Shown here: positions 23,931 to 35,149 of the stretch, in pieces
Layout of the letters: each line of letters starts with the position of its first letter
How positions within the stretch are numbered: position 1 is the first letter of the stretch
Assembly (NCBI GenBank): GCA_050084985.1
Contig: JBITNC010000001.1
Coordinates: 70,680,001-70,744,000 of the forward strand
Direction of reading: 5' to 3'
Length of the DNA stretch: 64,000 bases
Source: Nageia nagi
Lineage: Eukaryota; Pinophyta
The notes under the pieces: generated by a model
The model's input: only the letters and a program-made list of their open reading frames with translations
What the model was told of the DNA's origin: nothing
Database searches by the model: none
Translations under genes and position numbers: made by a program

Positions 23931-23960
23931 TCTAAAATTCTCAAAAAAATTTATACATAA

Positions 23961-23972
23961 GCTCTGATACCA
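23961..23972 (-). other. Primer-binding site of element B (initiator Met tRNA type)
   Basis: Minus-strand TGGTATCAGAGC, 2 bp from the LTR end. This is the common plant LTR-element primer site complementary to the 3' end of initiator methionine tRNA. It proves that the LTR starts at 23975 and that the element reads leftward. Confidence 0.92.
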
Positions 23973-23974
23973 TG

Positions 23975-23983
23975 TGATCTATA
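23975..23983 (-). repeat. Element B 5' LTR, first 9 bp
   Basis: TGATCTATA is the tip of the 5' LTR stranded left of element C. The rest resumes at 41898. CTATA (23979-23983) is the left copy of C's target duplication. Confidence 0.88.
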
Positions 23984-24833
23984 TGTTGCAGTGAAAATAG
24001 AGCTGGAATGTAGAATAACATAAAATACAATTATTCTTAAATTTTCACTGAACCTCAAATTATGTAAAATAGGTATAAAATGTTGTAATTATAAATTGAT
24101 ATTGATTTTCAGCTGAAACTACAATTTTCCCTTGGAAGGGACTTTTACAAATGCCATTTGCCAAAATGAGAGTATTAGATCTTCATTGTTTTTTATTTGC
24201 TTGCTTCTCTCCTTGATATGGACAACCTGTAAATCCTACACACATGCAAAAGACAATAACATCAAAGCATCTATGTATGACATGTATTAAATTGAAACTA
24301 GCATAAAACAATAAAAGGTATGAGCTCACACGATTTTGGTAGCATTACCCTACTTCAAAGAATTGGTCAAGATGGGTCTCTATTGCTTTGTATTGGCTTG
24401 TATTTATAGATTTTGGGTGAGATTTTCCAATGCTAGTAAGGGGAAGTGAAAAGCCATCGTAGGTCGTAACTGACCCCCTCTATCCACATCATCTTGGAAG
24501 AATGAAACATTTCAACTTTCTCTCGCTATTTTGGTTTCTTATTCGGCTGTTATAGAGTCACTGACGATTACTAGGTGAACATCAACGATCACCTCAAAAC
24601 GTCGATGACTATTTTGGGTCATTGGCGACTGGTTTTCAATTTTTGTAACAATATTAAAATGACCACCAAATAGCCAATTTTACCTAAAAAGAGTCATGTG
24701 ACCACCCATTTTGCATGTACTCAACGGGAGCTATCCAATAATATGGTTTTTTAAACCTATTTTATATTGTTGTAAAGAGTTATGATTATTTCAATGTTTA
24801 CTAGTTAAAAAGGGACATTTTTAGGTGTCTACA
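23984..24833 (-). repeat. Element C 3' LTR
   Basis: Starts TGTTGCAGTGAAAATAG and ends GGTGTCTACA; 850 bp, same length as 41048-41897. The minus-strand TATA box TATAAATAC is at 24410-24418. Confidence 0.95.
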
Positions 24834-24847
24834 TTTTGCCCCTTTTT
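24834..24847 (-). other. Polypurine tract of element C
   Basis: Minus-strand AAAAAGGGGCAAAA abuts the LTR start TGTAGACACC. The same tract and LTR tip occur in element D at 63799-63823. Confidence 0.9.
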
Positions 24848-25536
24848 GAATTATCAACCAAAAATTCGGTTGATGAATTCAAAAATATAGAATGAGAAGC
24901 TTTGTTGCTTGATTATTTGTTGTTGCTTTTTTATGATATAAGTTTTGACTCAATTTCTTAGATGAATCAAAATTTTGATTTATCAAATTATGATAAAATA
25001 TGTTTTCATTTTACATTTGATGTAGTTTTGAAAACAAATTTGAATATACTTCAGAAGTGACTATTTTTGGTATGACAATGTGTTGAGCTTGTGTGATAGT
25101 TGCATGACATTTCTATTATGTCATTTTGCATGTCTAAGCACACATGTACAATATAATTCCTCTTTAGTATATGAGTTTGATGGTGTTGTCCTTTGTCCCA
25201 ACAACAGGGTTTCAAGATGATCTCCTGTAACAATGATACATCACATTTTATCATTTTTGATTTTCTTGACCAATTTAATGTTATTTTGAGAAATTTTTAA
25301 TATTCTCATGGCTATTCCCAAACACGACATTTTACTTCCAATCATAGGCATTTAGTGGTGGTCATCGGCATCCATCCTCCAGTTGCTGACGTTTCTTTAT
25401 TAGATGTAAGTAAAAAGAAAAAGTTTTAACTTTTTCTTATTCATTTCTTTTCTAGTTGTCACTTTCATTGTCAGCTAGAACCAGTTTTCGTTGCGATTTC
25501 ATTGATTTCCATCCATTGAAATTTGTTACAATCATC
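24848..25536. other. Segment between 3' LTR and PMD exon 1
   Basis: No ORF with recognisable similarity. As the region upstream of the PMD start it should contain the antisense promoter, but I see no clear TATA box. Confidence 0.4.
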
Positions 25537-27937
25537 ATGCCTCCACATAGATGCTCCACTGGACATTCTCGACCTATCCAGGAAGAGGTAGGGTTTTGAA
25601 ATAATTTTATTTTTTATTTTTTGTTTATAATTTGTAATTTAACCGTTTAATTTCAAAATTGAAATCATGAATGATGTTTAGAAGTTATTTTGATTATCTC
25701 TATTAGATAAAATTTGTAAATCATGCTTTTATTTATATTTGTTGTGAAATTTTTTATAATTCAACCTCGATCGCTGACCTAGGCCAAACAGATGATAGAG
25801 TTGCCGATGTTTGGAATGTGAACGCTAGAGATTGAGTCTTACCTATTAGAAATGTCAACATTTTAGTATGAAATACCTTTTTTTTTTTAGCTAAACTTTT
25901 TATTATTACACAGGTTCAAGATGTCTTTGAGCCTCGAGGTAGATATCCCTCGATTCTATAAGAGGGTAGAGATCTTCTAGGTCCAGCCGATCATACCTTT
26001 TTCAGGTCCATTAGTTTTAGAGTGGGTCCACACATGGGTCGCATTCATTGGGAGTATCCTTTATTAGCTGCATTGTTAGATAGATGGGATGTAGTGACAT
26101 GTACTTTTCATCTTTCAACAGGGGAGATGACTGTCACAGTGGAGGATATACATAGATTGCATAGACTCCCCATTCATGGATAGAGGATTTTGCCTATGGT
26201 GGATAGAATAGAAGCTTTACCTACTATTTCTTATTTATATGGGGCCGCTCGGGTTGATACTATTATTTTTAAGATTATTTTAGGTGGCATCCAATACTAC
26301 CAGTATTGGATGGAGAATCAACAGGGGGCGATTCATTTTTCCTACTTGATGGGTTTAGTATAGTGTTATGCTCTCCTTGATACTGGCAATGGGAGGTTTC
26401 CATGGTCATTGTTGACCATTATTGTAGATATGATGCAACATGGTACAGTGTATGCTTGGGCACCCACATTGTTAGCATAGATTTACAGGGAGCTATTCTT
26501 TTATTCTCAAGGGCATAGGGCCTCTTTATCAGTTACTATCACCTTGCAGGCATGGGCTTACGAGCATATAGCTATGGCTCATCCTCTAGGGTTGCTGAGG
26601 CCAGGGTTTGGTAGTCACTTGGATTATGAGGCTAGCATAGTCTGATGGCATGATGATTTTTATATTTGCCCATCAGATGGAGTTCATCAAGATGTGAGCT
26701 ATTATCACCACATGCTTAGTCACTTGATTCCAGATCAGGTGAGATTCAGACATTATCGCTTGTATCTTATCTGGAGAGAGCTTGCAACTGAGCTTACTAG
26801 TATTTGATAGCCACATGTTTTGAGTGGTCATTGAGCAAAATTTTTGGAGTATTTTCATTTTGAGCGGGTGCATTATCAGTTTGGCCTAGTTCAGGATGTG
26901 CCTACCCCATCAGTGCCATATCAATGTGAGGGCACTATCTCAGTAGATGGTATACAGCCATTGGTTTATGCAAAGCCTGATCCTACTCAGGAGGAGGGAT
27001 CATTAGAGGGTGACATTAGGGAGGATGACATCGAGGTTTCTGAGGCATTCAGGGCCTGGTGGGAGGAGAAAGATGATGGCCTAAAGGGCAAATTGGAGGG
27101 TCGACACATTCATCAACACGTCGATGTTGTTGAGGAGTTGGGTGCAATAGCAGGAGAGGGCAAGGTAGGCAAGGAGCCTATAGGAGTAGAGGCTACGAGA
27201 GAGGAGGTTGCCAATGAGGAGGTTATGGTATATGCTCCTGAGGAGTTAGCTCCTGAGGAGGAGGCTACGGGTGTAGGTGAGGAGGGAGCTACCCCAGAGG
27301 TTGCATGCGAAGTTGAGGAGGCTCCTGCTACATAGGTTATTAGCATTGATACTTTGCTAGGGATATTTATGAGCTAAGATACCAATTGGCATAGGCCACC
27401 TCATGCATGTATAGGTATAGGGTTGAGTGAGATAGATACAAATAGGAGAGAGATGAGGCTTGTTCCTCTTTACAGGGAGCTCAGGCTCATCAGTTAGGAG
27501 TAGCATCTACTTTTGGGGGTGGTTCTTTAATTTTTCATCATGGCATTTGTCAACAATGAGATTTTTATAGTGGTATAGTACAAACATGGATGATAGGTGT
27601 TCCAAATTTTACTCCTAGGGCTCAATATCCTATACCTCCAGATAGTTATATGCCTATAGATATCTCAACATATCAGACAAGTAGCAGTGCACAGGGCACA
27701 ATTGGATCTCTAGGCAGGACTCAGAGATCATGAGGTTTTCCTAGTAGGAGTGGTACACCTTGGGCATCTCCCTTAGGTGCTATTGGTTCATTCAAGTTAC
27801 GAGGAGCTCAGCATCTAGGTAGTCCTACAGGATCCATAGGCACTACTCCTCCAAGTTAGGGTACCGGAGAGACTAGTAGACGGTGGAGGCGATCGAGTAG
27901 TCCTAACGGACAAGGCAGTGGTTGGGGTAGTCCTTGA
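25537..27937 (+). pseudogene. Antisense plant mobile domain (PMD) ORF with intron, element C
   Basis: Exon 1 (25537-25587) starts MPPHRCSTGHSRPIQEE. A GT-AG intron (25588-25913) follows, then one long frame. The PMD signature is clear: PLLAALLDRWDVVTCTFHLS, TGEMTVTVEDIHRLHRLPIHG region (about 26055-26180), LQAWAYEHIAMAHPLG (about 26550-26595), and IPDQVRFRHYRLYLIW (about 26730-26775). After it comes a Glu-rich segment (26990-27330) and a Ser/Gly/Pro tail ending GSGWGSP before TGA. About eight internal stops (TAA, TAG, TGA) and a frameshift near 27355 disable it. PMD proteins occur in plant nuclei and in TEs; a role here is unknown. Its strand is opposite to gag-pol. Confidence 0.85.
25588..25913 (+). 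other. Intron of PMD ORF (element C)
   Basis: GAG/GTAGGG donor and TTACACAG/GTTCAAGA acceptor, 326 bp, phase 0. Element D has homologous exon ends at the same places with a 329-bp intervening sequence. Alternative acceptor TTTTTAG at about 25890 is possible but does not match D. Confidence 0.65.
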
Positions 27938-28605
27938 GGATACCCTTTTTCATGATGTTATTTTTAATATGCTTATAAGGTTATTGGACCCTTGTATTTT
28001 ATTGTATGATTCATGATGTTATGATGACCTTTTGATGGACTATGATGATGTATATATATATAGATAGATCTTTGATATTTATGGTACTTATATGATTTTT
28101 GATGTATGATTTTTCATTTTATACATAGATTTGTGATAAAATAGGTATGATTTGATGTTATGTAGATCATAATAAACATAATTGTCTTTTAATTACTTAA
28201 TGATGAATAGATGTTAATGATAGATGTAATTTTCAAAATGTATGATGCATAGATATAATTGTGGAATGTATGATATATAATTTTGAGGATACTTTTTATA
28301 ATTTTTTTATAATGATATAACATATATCAACAAATTAGTTTGATGATGTTACTAATCTCAAAACTAAGTTAATAATAAGTATGATTATAGTTGGTATAAA
28401 TAATAAATCTAATTTATAATTTTAATAAGTTAAGTTACTTTAAGTTATTGATGACATGGAATAACATAGTTATTTAAATAATTTAAGTTATTTAAGGACA
28501 TATTTTTATTATATTTTTGCGGAATCAAATGCATCATCTTCTGTACTTGGCAATTTTACAATAAACCTCTTGACATGACAAACTAGTGACTTATGGATGC
28601 ATATG

Positions 28606-28985
28606 AACATTAACTTTATCTTGGTTAGGGGAATAATAAATAATCATTCTTATCCTTTCCAAAGAAAAGCAAATTTTAATAATGTTCAAAGGTAATAGAT
28701 AATAATAAAAAATGGGTTTAACAATATGATACAAATGATTCTAAACACAAACAAATTACAAACTATGACAAAAGATTATGTGATTTTGGAGGTTTATGAA
28801 TATTAACTTTATCTTGGTCAGGGAACAATAAATAATCATTCTTATCCTTTCCAAAGAAAAGCAATTTTAATAATGTTCAACGGTAATGATATTTTCAAAA
28901 GGAATGGGTTTAACAAAATGACACAAATGATTTTAAACATAAACAAATTACAAACTATGACAAAAGATTAGGTGATTTTGGATTA
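28606..28985. repeat. 193-bp tandem duplication
   Basis: TTAACTTTATCTTGGTTAGG begins near 28610 and its copy near 28803. Both run through TAATCATTCTTATCCTTTCC to AAAGATTAGGTGATTTTGGA-like ends. It lies in the noncoding part between the convergent ORF3 and PMD ORF. Confidence 0.88.
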
Positions 28986-29267
28986 ATAACCAAGTTATTA
29001 TAACATCTACCTTATCTTTCTTTATCTCAATATTTAACAACCTAAGATGATATCAAATAATATCATTATATGTTGATAAAAAATCTATAAACTCCAGTGT
29101 GTGTAGTGAGATTCATTTCCCTTCTTAGATCATTTGAGATGAAATATCTTAGAGACATTAATAAGCTAGTCTATCCGTATGAAACGTATAGAGGTCCATA
29201 GGAAAGAAGGTCGCTAACCAAAATGGAAATATCACCACTCATAAGGTATGCCCCATTGCTAGATAGG

Positions 29268-29354
29268 CATCCATAGCCTTGATGAGGATTAACCCCTCGA
29301 TCTCGCTACAACCTTGCTCTACTGCCAGTCAGGCATCCATAGCCCCGGTAGAGG
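29268..29354. other. Conserved noncoding block, element C copy
   Basis: About 87 bp, starting GCATCCATAGCCTTGATGAG and ending GCATCCATAGCCCCGGTAGAGG-like sequence. The reverse complement at 59273-59360 in element D is alike at roughly four of five positions, far more than flanking noncoding sequence. A 13-bp phrase, GGCATCCATAGCC, is repeated at both ends of the block. It lies between the 3' ends of ORF3 and PMD. Confidence 0.75.
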
Positions 29355-30041
29355 ATATTGTAATCACCCAAGAATCATTGATATAATGTAGCAATTTTCT
29401 TTTTTTTTGTCATCTCCTTTTTTTTTAACTATCAAATGATTCCTAGGTTCGAGATGAAGTGAATAATAGGATAGATGCATAACTTTCACTCTTAATGCCT
29501 CTTAGAATGATTTCATTCAAATTCTCTTAGGATTTTTTAATGTCATAAGTGTTTGGAGTTTTTGGATTTTCCTTCAAACACAAACTTTATGTTTTTCTAT
29601 CATTTATGGTATATCATTTCTTTATGAAAGAAAAGACAAAGTGAATGTAGTGATAACAAGGAGATTATTCTAAGATGACCTTTTCACACATTACACATTT
29701 ACTAGATAATCACTTTTACAATGACATGCAACATATATTCACATTATACAAGGGCAGGGCACCCAATTGCCAAGTGACCTCTAGATGTTTCCATCTAGGT
29801 AGAATTTATAATTTTATAATTTTTATGTGTTTTATAATTTTCAATTTTTTAGGATTTTATAATTTTTAATTTTTTTTTATATTCTTCTAGGGAATCTATT
29901 CATGACACGTTCAAATCAAGTTTGAACTGCATTAGGATTAAATGAACAATGTGTTGAACTAAACAAAAAACTAAAATCTAATACCACTTGATAATGATAG
30001 ATTTCTGGAACACAATAATCTAAGTGTTCGAATGTTATGGT

Positions 30042-31094
30042 TTATGTGATTGAGATGATTTGTTCTCGATGTTTTAAAGTCAGGTTGTGAGTACAATCAA
30101 CTATTATTTTGGGCTTTGCTATAGGCCACAGAAGATAGAAATATATCATTAAATCATATTCTGAGTTAGGAGAACACCATAACTCAAATGTGTTGATACA
30201 AATAATAACTTGATATCCATTTACTTTGACATCCCAACCATAAGATTCACATGCATCATAGAACGTCAAGGCCATTTTTTGTTGAATTTCAAGAGGCATG
30301 GAAAAGATATTTGAATACAAAGGAGTAGGAACATTACGAATAACTTTCATAAAGAGATCTTTGTCATACCTACTTTCGAACCCCGGAAGATAACTTCCAT
30401 TATTTTGTACTCTGTCTTTTTGATAGTTTTTGGATAATCTCATTTCTAACCCTTATTTGATTCATCATTGTAAGTTCGGCAATACGACAAGCTTGTCTTT
30501 TCTCTAATCTTTGTTTCCAAATTGTATGTTGCATTTGCATGCAAGAAAATATGTGAGTTTGCCTATATTGTTGTTGTAACATTCTAGGAGGAAAAGCCAC
30601 AAAAGTATTTGAAAAATCATAAATTACCTTTTTATGAGGTAAATAATGTAAAAGTTCATCCATCCATTCTAGGCTTTTGGTTAATTGTTTAACGTATTTC
30701 AGCCTAGCTAAAAGGAGTGAATACTCAATTAATTGACAATTTATGATGATTCTCGGTATTCCATAAGGCCATTGTAGGCAAAAAGCTGTTATTTCCTATG
30801 ATATTCTTTCCCTATGGGTGAAATAGATTTGTGGATCTAAAATAATGCCAGCTTCATATCCATAAAAAGTGACTTCCCAACCATTATTTATACCACAAAA
30901 CATATGGTATGTTCTTTCAAATTGTTCATCAATAGTCAATCATAAATAATTTAAGAGATTAAAATCAAATCTATGTTTTAATATGTTAATGCTAAATCAC
31001 CTGGATATCTTGGTGGTGGAAATCGTACTTGTGGTTGCACTATGCTACCTTCAGCAGATTCCTTTGCTAGATTCATCTTTTCTATTTTAATCAT
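30042..31094 (-). pseudogene. ORF3, two-module accessory ORF of unknown function (element C)
   Basis: Starts MIKIEKMNLAKES 84 bp after the integrase stop. Two copies of one module can be read. Module 1: NNGWEVTFYGYEAGIILDPQ, FCLQWPYGIPRIIINC, then LPHKKVIYDFSNTF (about 30850-30600). Module 2: SMPLEIQQKMALTFYDACES, YGWDVKVNGYQVIICIN, YLLWPIAKPKIIVDC (about 30310-30080). The second module lacks the KVIYDF end found in module 1 and in D. Between them is a basic, Gln-rich linker. A stop after LALTY, one after NYL, and a frameshift near 30440 break it. No signal peptide or membrane span is seen, so an envelope is unlikely. I do not recognise the family. Confidence 0.7.
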
Positions 31095-31178
31095 TAACAC
31101 TTGACAAATATTAATACTTTTATTTATTTATTATTTTAACAATAAAATAAAATGAAAGAAAACTAATGTACATTTTTT

Positions 31179-32470
31179 TTATGTATAGAAGGGTCGAACA
31201 TGCATGATATTTATAGGTTCACACTCTTCATTTCCTTCTAAATCTAATAAATGATAAGTTCCTTTACCAAATTTTTTCTTAATGATATATGGTCCTAACC
31301 AATTTGGAGCAAACTTATCTCTAAGTTGTCGTTCTATTCATGAAGTTTGTTGATTTTCTTTTAAAACCAAATCACCTATTTTGAACTCACGAGTTAGAGC
31401 CCTTTTATCAAAATCTCATTTTATCCTCTTCTGATAAACATGCATATGCTCTAAAGCATTAATACATTTTTCATCTAAAAGTAACAATTGATCTAAGCAA
31501 GTCTATCTTGCTTCCTCGTCGGAGTTTTGCTCACTTAGATTTATTCTAAGGGATGGTATCTCAAATTCCATGGGTAAGATGGCTTCTATTCCATATACTA
31601 AAGAGAATGGTGTTGCCCCAATAGGAGTGCATACACTGGTATGATAAGCCCATAAGGCTTTTGGTATTTGCATATGCCAATCTCTATGAGAATCATTTAC
31701 TATTTTTGCTAAGATGTTCTGAATAGTTTTATTAGTAGCCTCTGCCTGTCCATTGCCTTGTGGATAATATGGAGTGGAAAAACTTTGTTTAATTTTATAC
31801 TTGTCACATATTTGTTTTACATCCTTATTTTTAAAATTTTTTCCATTATCCATAATTAATTGGTTCGGTATGCCAAATCTACATATAATATAATTTTCTA
31901 TAAATTCAGCAATTTGTGAACCAGTGGTGGAAGTCATGGGAATAGCCTCTACCCATTTGGTAAAATATTCAGTTGCTATAATGATGAACTTGTGTCCACC
32001 ATAAGATGTAGGTGTAATTTGTCCTATTAAATCTAATGTCCATTTAGAGAATGGCCAAAGTGATTGTATAGGATGTAGTTCTTGAGATGGTTGTGAAAAT
32101 AAATGAGCATATTGTTGACACTTAAAACATTTTTTAACATATTCACAACAATCTTTTTCCATAGTTGGCCAATAATACCCCATTCGTATTAATCATTTTA
32201 CAATCGCAACACCATTAAAATGTCCCCCCCATGTTCCATCATGGGTGGAGGATATAGCCTTTTTAATATCATTCCATTCAAGACATCTAAGTAAAATACC
32301 ATTAAAATTTCATCGATACAAGATATCCCCTATCAAACAATATTTAGTTGCTTTAATTTTAAAAGCTCGTCATGATGATTTATTAAGGTTTACAGGAAGA
32401 GTTCCAATTTTTAAAAAATCTATCAATTCTTTGTACCAATTATCTTTATCAGTTATGTCAATATTTAATA
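31179..32470 (-). pseudogene. Integrase of element C
   Basis: Zinc finger H-X-H-C-C: HDGTWGGHFNG (about 32260-32225), then MGYYWPTMEKDCCEYVKKCF and KCQQYAHLF. The catalytic core keeps all three acids: WTLDLIGQI (about 32045), LIMDNGKNFKNK (about 31845) and GNGQAEATNKTI (about 31740). The 226-aa core frame (32183-31503) is open. The C-terminus reads FKIGDLVLKENQQTS, RDKFAPNWLGPYIIKKKFG and ends MHVRPFYT. Upstream stops at about 32195 and 32340 and a frameshift at 31500 interrupt it. It is the best-preserved enzyme domain of the window. Confidence 0.92.
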
Positions 32471-32489
32471 CACTTTTTTCTTCATCTTC

Positions 32490-33038
32490 CTATTGTAATG
32501 ATGATTGAGACAATTGAATTATTTCAACTTGAATTGAAGATTTTTTAGGATCTTCTAGGATAAGAGATCCAATAGAAGCCATAGCATCTGCAAATCTATT
32601 AGATGATCTTGGTGCCGCTTCTATACTAAATTGGTCAAAAAAATTTAATAATTCCTCAACTAACGCTTTATACTTTTGAAGTAAAGGTTCTTTACATTGA
32701 TAGATTCCTTTCACTTGATTTATGATGAGTAAAGAATCTCCAATAATCTTAATTCTTTTAAATTTTAATTTAATAGCAATTTTTAATGCTAATATCAAAG
32801 CTTCGTATTTTGCATTATTATTAGTACAAGGAAATTTTAGTTTAAATGAATATGGTATAGGGATCACTTGCGAGGTTATAAATACAACACCTGTTCCACC
32901 CCCTTGTTCACATTGAGAACCATCAAAGTGTATTATCATATCCCAATCATCTTCAGGTTCTACAGGTATTTCAATTTCATCTAATTGAAACACCCCGTCA
33001 TCGGGTAATTCAATGACAAGGGGTTTATTATCTTGCAA
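32490..33038 (-). pseudogene. Archaeal-type RNase H (second RNase H) of element C
   Basis: Open for 182 codons: MIIHFDGSQCEQGGGTGVVF, FKLKFPCTNNNAKYEALILA, IKIIGDSLLIINQVKGIYQC, APRSSNRFADAMASIGSL. The FDGS, EYEAL-like (here KYEAL), GDS and N-ADA motifs hold the four catalytic positions of the RVT_3-type RNase H. This extra domain between the gypsy RNase H and integrase is a known marker of Tat-lineage elements. Confidence 0.9.
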
Positions 33039-33049
33039 TGGAGCATCAA

Positions 33050-33600
33050 TGAGATAATCAGCAATTACTTGTCCTTTTATTGACTTTTATCCAATAAAAT
33101 GTAAATCAAATTCAGTTAAGTGCATTATCCACTTTGCAGTTCTTGAATTTTGATAGGTTTTATTCATCATATATTTCAACGGATCCACTTTAGAGATGAC
33201 ATATGTTGTATGATTAAGCATATAATGTCAAAGTTTTTTAGTAGTAAAAATGATAGCAAGACATAATTTTTCCAAATATATATACTTAATCTCGTAACTC
33301 ACAAGTGTTCTACTCAGATAATATATAGCTTGCTCTTTATTGTGTTCATTCTTTTGAGCAAGCATTGTTCCTAAAGTAGTTTTAGTAACAGAAATATATA
33401 ACAAAAAGGGTATATCTTTTCTTGGTGGAACTAAGATAGGAGGAGATAATAAATATCTTTTAATTTCATCAAATGCATCTCATTACTCTTTGCCCCAATG
33501 ATATTCTACTCCCTTTTTTAATAATTTTGTAAATGGTTTACATTTATCAGAAAGTTGAGCTATAAACCTTCTAATGGCTTGTAACTTGCCTTGTAAACTT
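33050..33600 (-). pseudogene. Gypsy-type RNase H of element C
   Basis: Follows RT directly. Readable pieces include LRNLQSLQGKLQAIRRFIAQL (about 33610-33555), the connection, and later YYLSRTLVSYEIKYIYLEKL-like sequence (about 33320-33260). Stops interrupt the frame. Position and order identify it. Confidence 0.75.
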
Positions 33601-34400
33601 TGTAATTATTTTAAATTTGTAGGAGGTGGCATGTCTACTACTGCCTTCACTTTACTAGGATCTATTTCAATTCCTCGTCGGGACATAATAAATCCTAATA
33701 ATTTTCCTGAAGTTACACGAAAAATGCATTTTTTTGTATTTAATCTTACTTTATGTTCTAATAATCTATCTAAGACTTTAATTAGGTCTTTTCCATGATC
33801 TACTCGATATTTAGATCTAACCAACAAATCATCGACATAATCTTCTACTATGTCGTGCATATAATCATGGAATATATAAGTCATAGCCCTTTTATAAGTT
33901 GCCCAGCATTTTTTAATCCAAAAGGCATAACTTTATAACAAAAGGTACCCCAAGGAGTTATAAAAGTCATTTTATGTTGATCTTCAGTAGCTATTTTTAT
34001 TTGATTATAACCAGAAAATCCATCCATTAATGACAACATATCATGTCCTGCTGTCGAGTCTACCAAACTATCAATGCTAGGTAGAGGAAAATTATCCTTA
34101 GGACAAGCTTTGTTAAGATCATGAAAATCTGTGCATATTCTTATTTTTCCACTTGGTTTTTTCACAGGTACCATATTAAATATCCAATCTGAATAATCTA
34201 TAGGTTGTATAAATTTAGTTTCTAATAATTTTTGAAGTTCTTCTTTTACCATTAATGCTATAGTAGGATGCATTTTACGTAATTTTTGTTTAATAGGTTT
34301 AGAATCAGACTTTAATGCTAAATTATGTACTACTAATTTAGGATCTATTCTAGGCATGTTTGCATATGACCATGCAAATACTTTTTCTCGTTCTTTTAAT
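33600..34400 (-). pseudogene. Reverse transcriptase of element C
   Basis: Starts MPRIDPKLVVHNLALKSDSK. Motifs in order: IRICTDFHDLNKACPKDNFP, MLSLMDGFSGYNQIKIATED (first Asp), TFCYKVMPFGLKNAG, then across a frameshift at about 33890 IVEDYVDDLLVRSKYR (YVDD active site) and KLLGFIMSRRGIEIDPSKV. The style (HDLNKACPKD, SLMDGFSGYNQI) is typical of Tat/Athila reverse transcriptases. Two open blocks (158 and 92 codons) make up most of the domain. Confidence 0.92.
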
Positions 34401-35149
34401 AAGGTTATAATTTCTTCTTATTCATTTTTCGTGAGGTTTTCTCCTAATTGAATAATTTTAGATTTTCAGGATCATTACTAATATTTATTTCTAAGACTTT
34501 TTTAGTAAGCATATGTGACCCTTCTTCTAATTGATTTGGTACTGGTATCCAACCATTATCATTAACACTATATTCTTCATCGTATTCTTGAGTTTGTTCA
34601 TTCGTGCATACTTGATTTTCATAGGAACCAAATATGTGATCTACATTTTTGAATTCATGTACTGAAGGATTAGATGATATAAGAGAGAAATCAGCAATTA
34701 CTTCATCTATAGAAGTATTGACTATTATTTTGATTAAATTTTAATTTTTGTTAACTTCATCTATTTGTTCATTATTTTGATCTTCAATATCATTCTCTTT
34801 TATTGTAACCATATTTATCGATGGTATGTCTGAATATGGAATGATTGATGATTCAACATTTTTATTTATTTTTTCCTGTATATCACTTGGTAAGCCCAAA
34901 TGAGTCTAGGGTGGCTCAATATTATTAATAAAGAGCGTTATGACCCCTCCTAAGACATCCATTTCACTTAATTGTTCTTCTCTTATATTAATAATTTCTT
35001 GTATTATGGATTCTTTCTCTAAAATTTCTTCATTATAATCCAAATTCTCTTCTCCTAAATTTCTTATTTTAGCAAGATTTTTACATTTATTTTGATAACC
35101 TAATCCCTTTTATCAGTGGGATCTTGGTATTGTAATTCAATTATTTCTC

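Noticed and set aside
23961-23972. A tRNA gene
   Set aside because: Only 12 bases match; it is a primer-binding site next to an LTR. No cloverleaf is nearby.
27113-27346. Ser/Ala-rich 77-codon minus ORF
   Set aside because: Shadow of the Glu-rich PMD segment on the other strand.
30042-31094. ORF3 as an envelope protein, as in some Ty3/gypsy elements
   Set aside because: The position fits, but no signal peptide, membrane span or glycoprotein-like features are visible, and the module repeats do not suit an envelope.
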